Assembly: GCF_029968095.1 (NCBI RefSeq)
Contig: NZ_JASCIR010000015.1
Span: forward strand, 1 to 64,000
Origin: Streptomyces solicavernae
GTDB taxonomy: Bacteria > Actinomycetota > Actinomycetes > Streptomycetales > Streptomycetaceae
Length of the DNA stretch: 64,000 nt
Direction: 5' to 3'
The notes under the pieces are model-generated. The model did not search any database, had not been told where the DNA came from, and saw only the letters and a list, made by a program, of their open reading frames with translations. This document shows, one piece after another, positions 34,414 through 41,116 of the stretch. Position numbers and translations under genes: made by a program. Position 1 is the stretch's first letter. Each line of letters opens with the position of its first letter.

Positions 34414-35736
34414 TTACGTAGCCCGTTTGTGCGCCGTCGGCCGGGGCTCGCTCGATCGCCCTGCGGGCTCGTCCTCAAACGCCGGACGGGCTGGAAGTGG
34501 GTCCCCCTGATTCGCCGGACGGGCTGAATTCGGGTCCCCCCGATCCGCCGGACGGGCTGGATTTGCCCGCTGCGTCGGCACCGTGACCCGCCTCCGCCCC
34601 GTCCACACCGCCACACACCCCAGCAGAGCCAGCCCCAGCAGCGGGTACGGCGAGGCGAGTGGCTGTTGCCACCACGGGTACTGGAGGTCCAGCTCGCCGT
34701 CGTGCGGCAGGAGCCAATGCGTACGGGCGGTGAACAGGGCCGTCACCACCACCGCCAGGTACACACGGCGTTCGGCGAGCAGCAGCGCGGCCAGCGGGAC
34801 GCACCACACCCAGTGGTGGGACCAGCTGATCGGCGAGATGAGCAGCGCCGTGAACGCGGCGGTGAGCAGGCCCCACTGGCTGTGGCCGTGGTGGTGGGCG
34901 CGGCGGGCCAGCCACAGGCCGAGGGCCGCGACGAGCAGGGCGGGCACCGCCCACAGCAGACCCGGCTCCTCGATGCGCAGGACGCGGGCGAGGAGCCCCT
35001 GCAGGGACTGGTTGTCGACGATCCACACCTTGCCGACCCGGCCGGTCTCGAACATCCGCCGGGTCCAGAACTCGACGCTGGCGCCGGGCAGTACGAGCAC
35101 GCCGAGCAGCACCGTGCCGACGAACGAGGCGGTCGCGGTGGCCGCCGTCCGGATGCGTCCGACGAGCAGCAGATAGACGACGAAGAAGCCGGGTGTGAGC
35201 TTGATGCCCGCCGCGATGCCGAGCGCGAAACCCTTGCCGACGGCGCCCTCGGGACGGCTGAGGTCCCACAGGACGAGGCAGACCAGGGCGAGGTTGATCT
35301 GCCCGAACAGCAGGGTCTGGAAGACGGGTTCGAGCCAGAGGGCGAGCCCGGTCGCGGCGAGCGGCAGCCAGGGGCGGGCGCGGCTCCCGGACAGCCCGGT
35401 GAAGCGGAACGACAGGTGGACGAGGAGCGCGAGCAGCGCCACGTTCCCGGCGACGAAGGCGATCTTGAGCAGCGGTATGGGCAGCCAGGTCGTGGGGACG
35501 AAGAGGATCGCGGCGAACGGCGGGTAGGTCGCCGGGAGGTTCCACTCGGTGACCGTGAACCCGTAGAGGTCGGTGCCGCCGACGACGGCCGCGCCCTCCG
35601 CCCGGTACACGAGGGTGTCGGCCATCGGGATGCGCAGGGTCACACAGAGCGCGGCGAAGGCCGCGAGGGAGACCAGCAGCAGCACGCCGGAGGCGATGAC
35701 GCGGGGTGAGCGCGAGGTCACAGTCCGGTGAATCAC
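34414..35736 (-). CDS. GT87-family (DUF2029) polyprenyl-phosphate mannosyltransferase
   Basis: 440 aa with about 10 membrane helices. GT87 features are the first-loop acidic residues (PMADTLVYRAEG), NLPATYPPFAAILF, FGQINLALVCLVLWDLSR, GIAAGIKLTPGFFVVYLL and ISWSHHWVWCV. Members such as PimE transfer mannose from polyprenyl-phosphate-mannose to envelope glycolipids on the outer face of the membrane. The last 50 residues (PARPADRGDPNSARPANQGDPLPARPAFEDEPAG) are repetitive and derive from an intergenic repeat element that has run into the gene. It is convergent with XPB, 3 nt apart. Confidence 0.88.
   Translation of the reverse strand: MIHRTVTSRSPRVIASGVLLLVSLAAFAALCVTLRIPMADTLVYRAEGAAVVGGTDLYGFTVTEWNLPATYPPFAAILFVPTTWLPIPLLKIAFVAGNVALLALLVHLSFRFTGLSGSRARPWLPLAATGLALWLEPVFQTLLFGQINLALVCLVLWDLSRPEGAVGKGFALGIAAGIKLTPGFFVVYLLLVGRIRTAATATASFVGTVLLGVLVLPGASVEFWTRRMFETGRVGKVWIVDNQSLQGLLARVLRIEEPGLLWAVPALLVAALGLWLARRAHHHGHSQWGLLTAAFTALLISPISWSHHWVWCVPLAALLLAERRVYLAVVVTALFTARTHWLLPHDGELDLQYPWWQQPLASPYPLLGLALLGCVAVWTGRRRVTVPTQRANPARPADRGDPNSARPANQGDPLPARPAFEDEPAGRSSEPRPTAHKRAT
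34420..34570. repeat. Streptomyces-type dispersed repeat at the GT87 3' end
   Basis: It contains the CCTCAAACGCCGGACGGGCT core (34473-34492) that I recognise as a frequent intergenic repeat in Streptomyces genomes, followed by two further GATYCGCCGGACGGGCTG copies. Here it is translated as the C-terminal tail of the GT87 protein. Confidence 0.6.
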
Positions 35737-35866
35737 GGGCGTGACCCTACCTGTCCGTTACGGCGTCTTTACATCGGGGCGATCAACGGCACCGTACGGC
35801 CGGATGGCGGCAGGGTTCAAGGGTGATATCGGACAGGGAAGTTGAGGAAGTTGAGGAAGTTGAGCG

Positions 35867-36058
35867 TCACCGTCTGCGGACGCCGGTCTCCTCTCCGTAC
35901 TCACCGAGGACCGTGACGTTGAGCGTGGTGCTCGCGAAGACCTTGGCGGCGCGCAGGGCGTTGCCGAGGGGGTGGCTGTGCCGGGTGCCCGTCGCGGCGG
36001 TGGCGCCGCGGGCCGGGGAGGGCCGGCCTGCTGCTGGGGTGAAGGTTGCGCTGCTCAT
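35867..36058 (-). CDS. Small basic protein divergent from helR
   Basis: 63 aa: MSSATFTPAAGRPSPARG, then HPLGNALRAAKVFASTTLNVTVLGEYGEETGVRRR. The C-terminal half looks ordered and conserved in type; the N-terminal half is Pro/Ala-rich. A GGAGG sits only 1 nt before the ATG, too close for a normal ribosome site, so the mRNA may be leaderless or the start slightly different. It lies divergently 219 nt from helR and may share regulatory DNA with it. The function is unknown. Confidence 0.55.
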   Translation of the reverse strand: MSSATFTPAAGRPSPARGATAATGTRHSHPLGNALRAAKVFASTTLNVTVLGEYGEETGVRRR

Positions 36059-36207
36059 ACCTCCATTGTCCGACTGGCGTGTTCGTCCTCCGCGAGGCCT
36101 GGTTAAAGCGTTCGCCCCGGTGGCAGCCCCTGACCTAGACTCGCCGCTTCCCCCGCCTCCCTCGCGGAGAGCTGCTGCCCGGACGGAAACCGGTCGGCTT
36201 TCCTCAC

Positions 36208-36251
36208 GTACGCGCCCCGTACGCACCCCGTACGCGCCCCGTACGCGCCCG
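36208..36251. repeat. 11-bp repeat, 4 copies, in the helR leader
   Basis: Four tandem GTACGCGCCCC units end 27 nt before the helR start. Each contains GTACGC, so the array is rich in GTAC half-sites. It may affect leader structure or be neutral slippage. Confidence 0.8.
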
Positions 36252-36277
36252 CATCTGCTCCGCCGGAGGCCGAACCC

Positions 36278-38362
36278 GTGACCCCCACCCCCGAACGCGA
36301 TCCGCTCGCGCGCGAGCGCGACCACCTCACCGCGTCCCGGGCCGCGCTGCGCGCCATGCGGGCCGACGTCGAGGCCCTGGACATCGCCGACGTGACCGCG
36401 AACTGGGTCAACGCGGCCGTCCTGCAGGGCCAGATCGACGACCGCATCAAGGCGCTCGCCGACCTCGCGCACACCCCGCTGTTCTTCGGCCGGCTCGACT
36501 TCCTGCACGCGGCGGGCGCCGAGTCCGCAGAGTCCCCAGAGTCCGCCGAGTCCGCAGAGGGCGGGGAGGGGCCGAGCTTCTACATCGGGCGGCGGCACGT
36601 GCACGACGCCGACGGGGACCCGATGGTGATCGACTGGCGTGCGCCGGTCTCGCAGGCGTTCTACCGGGCCTCGAAGAAGGACCCGATGGACGTGGCGCTG
36701 CGCCGCCGCTTCGGGTACACGGGCGGGGAGCTGACCGCGTACGAGGACGAGCACCTGTCCGACCCGCAAGAGGCCGCGCAGGTCAGCGCGCTGCTGCAGC
36801 GGGAGATCGAGCGGCCGCGCGTGGGCCCGATGCGGGACATCGTCGCGACGATCCAGCCCGAGCAGGACGAGATCGTACGCAGCGGCCTCGGCGGCACGGT
36901 CTGTGTGCAGGGCGGCCCCGGCACCGGCAAGACGGCGGTGGGCCTGCACCGGGTCGCGTATCTGCTGTATGCGCACCGCGAGCGCCTGGCCCGCACCGGC
37001 ACCCTCGTCATCGGCCCGAACGACTCGTTCCTGCACTACATCGAGCAAGTGCTGCCCGCGCTCGGCGAGTTGGAGGTCAGGCAGGCCACGGTCGCGGATC
37101 TGGTCGCGCATGTGGAGGTGCGGGCGGCGGACGACCCGGCGGCGGCGCTCGTGAAGGGCGACGCGCGGATGGCCGGGGTGCTGCGGCGGGCGGTGCGCGC
37201 GCAGGTGAGCCTGCCGACGGAGCCGGTGGTGGTGGTGCGGGGGTCGCGGCGCTGGCGCGTTCCGGCGTACGAACTGGAGGAGATCGTCCGGGAGTTGCTG
37301 GACCGGGACATCCGCTACGGCGCCGCCCGGGACGCGCTGCCGCAGCGGATCGCGCACGCGGTGCTCGTACGGATGGAGCAGGCGGGTGAGGCTCCGGACG
37401 ACCGGGTGCAGGACGCGGTGGCGCGGAACGCGGCGGTGAAGGCGGCCGTGAAGGCGGTGTGGCCGCCGGTGGACCCGGCGAAGCTGGTGCTGAGGCTCCT
37501 CTCGGACGCCGAGTTCCTGGCCGAGCACGCGGACGGCGTCCTGGACGCGGACGAGCAGAAGGCGGTTCTGTGGGCGAAGCCCGCCCGCTCGGTGAAGTCC
37601 GCGAAGTGGTCGGCGGCGGACGCGGTGCTGATCGACGAGGCGCAGGACCTGGTGTCCCGTACGCACTCTCTCGGCCATGTGGTCCTGGACGAGGCGCAGG
37701 ACCTCTCCCCCATGCAGTACCGCGCGGTGGGCCGGCGCTGCAGCACCGGATCGGCGACGGTCCTCGGCGATCTGGCGCAGGGCACCACGCCCTGGGCGAC
37801 GCGGAGTTGGGGCGAGGCTCTGGCGCATCTGGGCAAGGGCGGCGCGGTGGTGGAGGAGCTGACGGCGGGCTTCCGGGTGCCGCGCGAGGTCATCGCGTAC
37901 GCGTCCCGTCTCCTCCCGGACATCGCGCCGGGGCTCGCGGCGGTGGGGTCGGTACGGGAGTCGCCGGGGTCGCTGTCGGTGCGGCGGGTGGACGGGGGCG
38001 GCGATGTGGCGGGGGCGGTGGTGCGGGCCTGCGTGGAGTCGCTTGCGCACGAGGGCTCGATCGGCCTGATCGCGGCGGACGCGCGCGTCCCGGTCCTGGC
38101 GGAAGCGCTGCGCACGGCCGGCGTCCCGTACCTCGACCCGGGTACGGAGACCTCCGCGGAGGCGCGCCTGACCCTGGTCCCGGCGTCGCTCGCGAAGGGT
38201 CTGGAGTACGACTACGTGGTCCTGGACGAGCCCTCGGCGGTGGTGGACGGCGAGCCCGACGAGCGCACGGGCCTGCGCCGCCTGTACGTGGCGCTGACCC
38301 GTGCGGTGTCGGGGCTCGTGGTGGTCCACGGGGCGGAGCTGCCGGGGCAGTTGGCCGCCTGA
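36278..38362 (+). CDS. helR: HelR-type RNA polymerase recycling motor ATPase
   Basis: 694 aa, UvrD/HelD-like SF1 protein. The N-terminal coiled coil (LARERDHLTASRAALRAMRADVEALD) can enter RNA polymerase channels. The motor has FYIGRRHVHDADGDPMVIDWRAP, Walker A GGPGTGKTAVGLHR, motif II VVLDEAQDLSPMQ, motif IV TAGFRVPREV and motif VI LYVALTRAV. HelR removes stalled or rifampicin-bound RNA polymerase and confers rifampicin tolerance in Streptomyces. The HelR assignment, over general HelD, rests on length and the RRHVHD block. GTG start with GGAGG 9 nt upstream. The expected rifampicin-associated element was not found upstream. Confidence 0.82.
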   Translation: MTPTPERDPLARERDHLTASRAALRAMRADVEALDIADVTANWVNAAVLQGQIDDRIKALADLAHTPLFFGRLDFLHAAGAESAESPESAESAEGGEGPSFYIGRRHVHDADGDPMVIDWRAPVSQAFYRASKKDPMDVALRRRFGYTGGELTAYEDEHLSDPQEAAQVSALLQREIERPRVGPMRDIVATIQPEQDEIVRSGLGGTVCVQGGPGTGKTAVGLHRVAYLLYAHRERLARTGTLVIGPNDSFLHYIEQVLPALGELEVRQATVADLVAHVEVRAADDPAAALVKGDARMAGVLRRAVRAQVSLPTEPVVVVRGSRRWRVPAYELEEIVRELLDRDIRYGAARDALPQRIAHAVLVRMEQAGEAPDDRVQDAVARNAAVKAAVKAVWPPVDPAKLVLRLLSDAEFLAEHADGVLDADEQKAVLWAKPARSVKSAKWSAADAVLIDEAQDLVSRTHSLGHVVLDEAQDLSPMQYRAVGRRCSTGSATVLGDLAQGTTPWATRSWGEALAHLGKGGAVVEELTAGFRVPREVIAYASRLLPDIAPGLAAVGSVRESPGSLSVRRVDGGGDVAGAVVRACVESLAHEGSIGLIAADARVPVLAEALRTAGVPYLDPGTETSAEARLTLVPASLAKGLEYDYVVLDEPSAVVDGEPDERTGLRRLYVALTRAVSGLVVVHGAELPGQLAA

Positions 38363-38511
38363 GGGGGAGTTGCTTCCGCCAGAACGGAGGGGGAGTTACT
38401 TCCGCCGGACCAGGGAGAGTCACTTCCTCCGGACCAGGGAGAGTTACTTCCTCCGGATCAGGGAGAGTTACTTCCTCCGGATCAGGGAGAGTCACTTCCT
38501 CCAGAACAGGT
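38363..38511. repeat. 24-25-bp tandem array, 6 copies, derived from the dfr-like 3' end
   Basis: Six units of CAGGGAGAGTTACTTCCTCCGGAT type fill the space between the convergent helR and dihydrofolate-reductase-like genes. The last unit contains the end of the minus-strand gene (WRK then TGA). On the minus strand each unit carries a TGA, TAA or TGC version of that position. Confidence 0.9.
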
Positions 38512-39136
38512 GGTGCGTGACGCCGCTCGGGCTGGGCACAACCTCCAGGTGGTAGCGGTCCCGGAGCTCGTCCGGGGACTCCCACAGCCGGACGCCGGAG
38601 CCGAGCTTGTGTGGCCAGACCGCCACGTGCAGGGTGTCGACGAGCCCCGCGTCGAGGAACAGCCGGATGGTGGTGGCCCCGCCGCCCAGCCGGACGTCCT
38701 TGCCCTGGGCCGCCGCGCGGGCCTTCTCCAGTACGACCGCGGGCTCGTCGTCGACGAAGTGGAACGTGGTGTCGGACAGCGTGAACGAGGGCCGCAGGTG
38801 GTGGGTCAGCACGAACACCGGGGTGTGGAACGGCGGTTCGTCGCCCCACCAGCCCTGCCAGTCGTGGTTCTCCCAGGGCCCGTGCTGCGGCCCGAACTTG
38901 CCGCGTCCCATGATCTCGGCGCCGATGTTGTGCGCGAAGTCCCGCGTGAAGTAGTCGTCGAGGCCGCGGGTGCCGCCGGGGTCGGTGCGGTTCGGCCAGC
39001 TCGCGGTGGCGCCGGCCCAGGTGAACATCTCGCCGGGGTCGGCGTGCCCGAACGGCCGCTCCAGGCTCTGGCCCTCACCGGCGCCGTAGCCGTCGCTGGA
39101 GACGGTGAAGTTCTGGACCTTCAGGAGCTGTTCCAC
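38492..39136 (-). CDS. Dihydrofolate-reductase-family (RibD-like) protein
   Basis: 214 aa, GTG start with GGAGG 8 nt upstream. The DHFR/RibD-C fold is indicated by VQNFTVSSDGYGAG, AEIMGRGKFGP, the NADPH-site pattern GKDVRLGGGATTIRLFLDAGLVD and the C-terminal VVPSPSGVTHHLFWRK. Such proteins reduce unknown pterin- or flavin-like substrates and are usually annotated only as dihydrofolate reductase family. The stop-proximal codons are amplified in the adjacent tandem array. Confidence 0.88.
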   Translation of the reverse strand: MEQLLKVQNFTVSSDGYGAGEGQSLERPFGHADPGEMFTWAGATASWPNRTDPGGTRGLDDYFTRDFAHNIGAEIMGRGKFGPQHGPWENHDWQGWWGDEPPFHTPVFVLTHHLRPSFTLSDTTFHFVDDEPAVVLEKARAAAQGKDVRLGGGATTIRLFLDAGLVDTLHVAVWPHKLGSGVRLWESPDELRDRYHLEVVPSPSGVTHHLFWRK

Positions 39137-39166
39137 TGCGGTGCCTCCGGGGGCGAGGGGGTCGGT

Positions 39167-39190
39167 GGTTGCGGTTGCGGTTGCGGTTGC
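39167..39190. repeat. GGTTGC hexamer repeat, 4 copies
   Basis: Four perfect GGTTGC units lie between cutC and the dihydrofolate-reductase-like gene, in the leader of the latter on the minus strand. Confidence 0.8.
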
Positions 39191-39246
39191 GGCAGTAGTG
39201 ACTGCCGACTGTCCCGAAAGTCATCTCTCCCCCGGGGGCGTCTTTC

Positions 39247-39945
39247 CTAGCCGTCCACCACCGCCCGCCAGAAGGCCACCGCCTCCGCCGACACCGGCGC
39301 GCCCCACCCCTGAGGCCGCGCCGCGCCCCCGATGTGGAACGCGTCGATCCCCACCGCCCGCAACTGCGGAACATGGCCGAGCTCCAGCCCGCCGCCCACG
39401 AGGATCTGCTGCCGGTACCCGGGCTCCCCGGCCCGCGCCGCCTCCGCGAGCAGCACCGGCAGTCCGTCCGTCACGCCGGTCGCCGCGCCCGCGGTGAGGT
39501 ACGTGTCGAGGCCCGGCAGGTCCGCGAGCTGCTTGCGCAGCGCGTCCCGGTCGGCGGCCCGGTCGATGGCGCGGTGGAACGTCCACGGCGCCCCGTCCAG
39601 GGCCCCCACGATCTCCTCGACGGCGCGGAGGTCGGGCCCGCCCGTCTCGTCGAGGAACCCGAGCACGAACTCGTCCGCCCCCTCGGCCCGCAGCGCCCGC
39701 GCGTCCCGTACGAGCGCGGCCACGGCATCGGCGTCCCCCGCGGCGAAGCCGTCCGAGGCGCGCAGCATGACGCGCAGCGAGACGTCGACGGCGGCGCGGA
39801 TGTCGGCGAAGGCGGCGACGCCCGGTGTGAGGCCGTCCGCCGCCATGTCCGTGACCAGCTCAAGGCGGTCCGCACCTCCGGCCTGGGCGGCGACCGCGTC
39901 CCGGGCGTCGAGCGCGATCACCTCCAGGACTGCACGCTTGCTCAT
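39247..39945 (-). CDS. cutC: CutC-family copper homeostasis protein
   Basis: 232 aa. The TIM-barrel CutC family is recognised from LEVIALDARDAVAAQAGGADRLELVTDMAADGLTP, VSLRVMLRAS, GADEFVLGFLDE, FHRAIDRA and the ILVGGGLELGHV segment. The family was linked to copper tolerance in E. coli, although the biochemical role remains uncertain. Here it lies next to the copper-responsive pair, which supports a metal-related role. It ends two genes' distance from copA and is not obviously under a CsoR box. Confidence 0.9.
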   Translation of the reverse strand: MSKRAVLEVIALDARDAVAAQAGGADRLELVTDMAADGLTPGVAAFADIRAAVDVSLRVMLRASDGFAAGDADAVAALVRDARALRAEGADEFVLGFLDETGGPDLRAVEEIVGALDGAPWTFHRAIDRAADRDALRKQLADLPGLDTYLTAGAATGVTDGLPVLLAEAARAGEPGYRQQILVGGGLELGHVPQLRAVGIDAFHIGGAARPQGWGAPVSAEAVAFWRAVVDG

Positions 39946-40007
39946 GGGGCCTCGTCTCTCCTGGGCACGGCTACAGGTCCGGATACAGGTCTAGTCCAAT
40001 ATCAAGC

Positions 40008-40934
40008 CTAATGGCTGTGCCCGTCTTCCGTCCCATGGTCGTCGGGTTCGGCGTCCGGCGCATCGGCGGGCGCACCCGCCCCGCCCGTCCGTACGGTGAA
40101 GTCCGCCGTACGCACCTTCCCGTCGTGCTTGAAGTCCAGGAACAGCCGGTACGAACCCTCGCTCGGCACCTCCGCCGTGAACGGCACGACCGGCCCCGGC
40201 CCGCCCTCCCCCGGGTGGACGTGCAGATACGCGAGGTCGCCGGAGCGCAGCGCGACGAGGTGCCCGTACGCCCCCAGGTAGGGCTCCAGGTCGGTCACCG
40301 GCTCGCCGTCCTTCGTGACGCGCAGCTTCAGCTCGCTCGCGCGGCCGGGGGTGAGTCCGCCGTCCAGAGTGACCTCGTACCCGCCGGGCAGCGTCGCGCG
40401 CGCGGCGGGCGCGGGCAGCGGCGCGGGCTCGTACTTCCCGGACACCGCCAGGTCCGCGCCGAGCGTGCGCCCCTCGCCGCCCTTCGGCCTGAAGTCGGCG
40501 AAGACCCGGTACCCGCCGGCCTTCGGCAGGTCGACCGGGGTGGACCAGGTGCCGTCGGCGGCGCGGGTGGGATGCAGATGCCGGTACGTGTCGAGCTCGC
40601 GCGAGGCGACGATCAGGTGGAGCTCCTTGCCGTGCTCGCGGTCGTACGCGGTGACCTCGCGGCCGCTGCCGTCCTCGACGGTGAAGCGGAGCCGGGCCTT
40701 CTCCCCGGCGGCGAGGCGCGGCGTCTCCAGGTCGAGGCTGTACCCGCCCTGCGAGACCTGGAGGCCGCCGGGGGGCTCGGGGGCGGGGGCGCTCTCCTCG
40801 TGACCGCCGCCGTGCCCGCCCTCCTCCGTCGCCTCCTTCACCACCGGGTCCGCGGCACCGCCCACCGCGTACGCGGTGCCGAACGTGGCGCCGACCGCCG
40901 TGACGAAGGCCGTGATCCTGACTGCGGTGTTCAT
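40008..40934 (-). CDS. His-rich exported protein linked to copA
   Basis: 308 aa. An N-terminal hydrophobic segment (VRITAFVTAVGATFGTAYAVGG) exports or anchors the protein. His-rich patches occur right after it (GGHGGGHEE, residues 39-47) and at the very end (DHGTEDGHSH), both suited to copper binding. The middle has two similar beta-sandwich-like repeats of about 110 residues each (LHLIVASRELDTYRHLHP and GHLVALRSGDLAYLHVHP). It is transcribed divergently from copA across three CsoR-like boxes. It may hold or buffer copper at the membrane surface. Confidence 0.85.
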   Translation of the reverse strand: MNTAVRITAFVTAVGATFGTAYAVGGAADPVVKEATEEGGHGGGHEESAPAPEPPGGLQVSQGGYSLDLETPRLAAGEKARLRFTVEDGSGREVTAYDREHGKELHLIVASRELDTYRHLHPTRAADGTWSTPVDLPKAGGYRVFADFRPKGGEGRTLGADLAVSGKYEPAPLPAPAARATLPGGYEVTLDGGLTPGRASELKLRVTKDGEPVTDLEPYLGAYGHLVALRSGDLAYLHVHPGEGGPGPVVPFTAEVPSEGSYRLFLDFKHDGKVRTADFTVRTGGAGAPADAPDAEPDDHGTEDGHSH

Positions 40935-40978
40935 GGCTGACTCCCTGCGTCGCCCCTGGTTTCCGATACGCATGAGAG

Positions 40979-40993
40979 TACCCCCAGGGGGTA
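40979..40993. promoter_or_regulatory. CsoR-type copper operator 1
   Basis: TACCCCCAGGGGGTA, a near-perfect palindrome, 45 nt upstream of the His-rich gene start. CsoR operators in Streptomyces have this TACCCC-GGGGTA form. Confidence 0.75.
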
Positions 40994-41027
40994 TCAAGTC
41001 AAGCGGAGAAAGAGCCTTGCGCTCGCC

Positions 41028-41041
41028 ACCCCCCAGGGGTA
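41028..41041. promoter_or_regulatory. CsoR-type copper operator 2 (one arm weaker)
   Basis: ACCCCCCAGGGGTA, midway between the divergent copper genes; the left outer base differs from the other two boxes. Confidence 0.6.
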
Positions 41042-41061
41042 TACATGGAACCGTTCGCACA

Positions 41062-41076
41062 TACCCCCCAGGGGTA
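41062..41076. promoter_or_regulatory. CsoR-type copper operator 3
   Basis: TACCCCCCAGGGGTA, 41 nt upstream of the copA start, in the position expected for repression of copA by copper-free CsoR. Confidence 0.75.
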
Positions 41077-41116
41077 CATACGCCTCACGCAGCCTCACAC
41101 AGGAAGGGCGGCAGCC

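Noticed and set aside
36059..36277. Rifampicin-associated element before helR
   Set aside because: I looked for the GGGGCTTGC-type inverted repeat and did not find it on either strand.
38363..38511. CRISPR-like array
   Set aside because: Units are contiguous with no variable spacers, and the unit derives from the end of the neighbouring gene. The same holds for 52412-52516.
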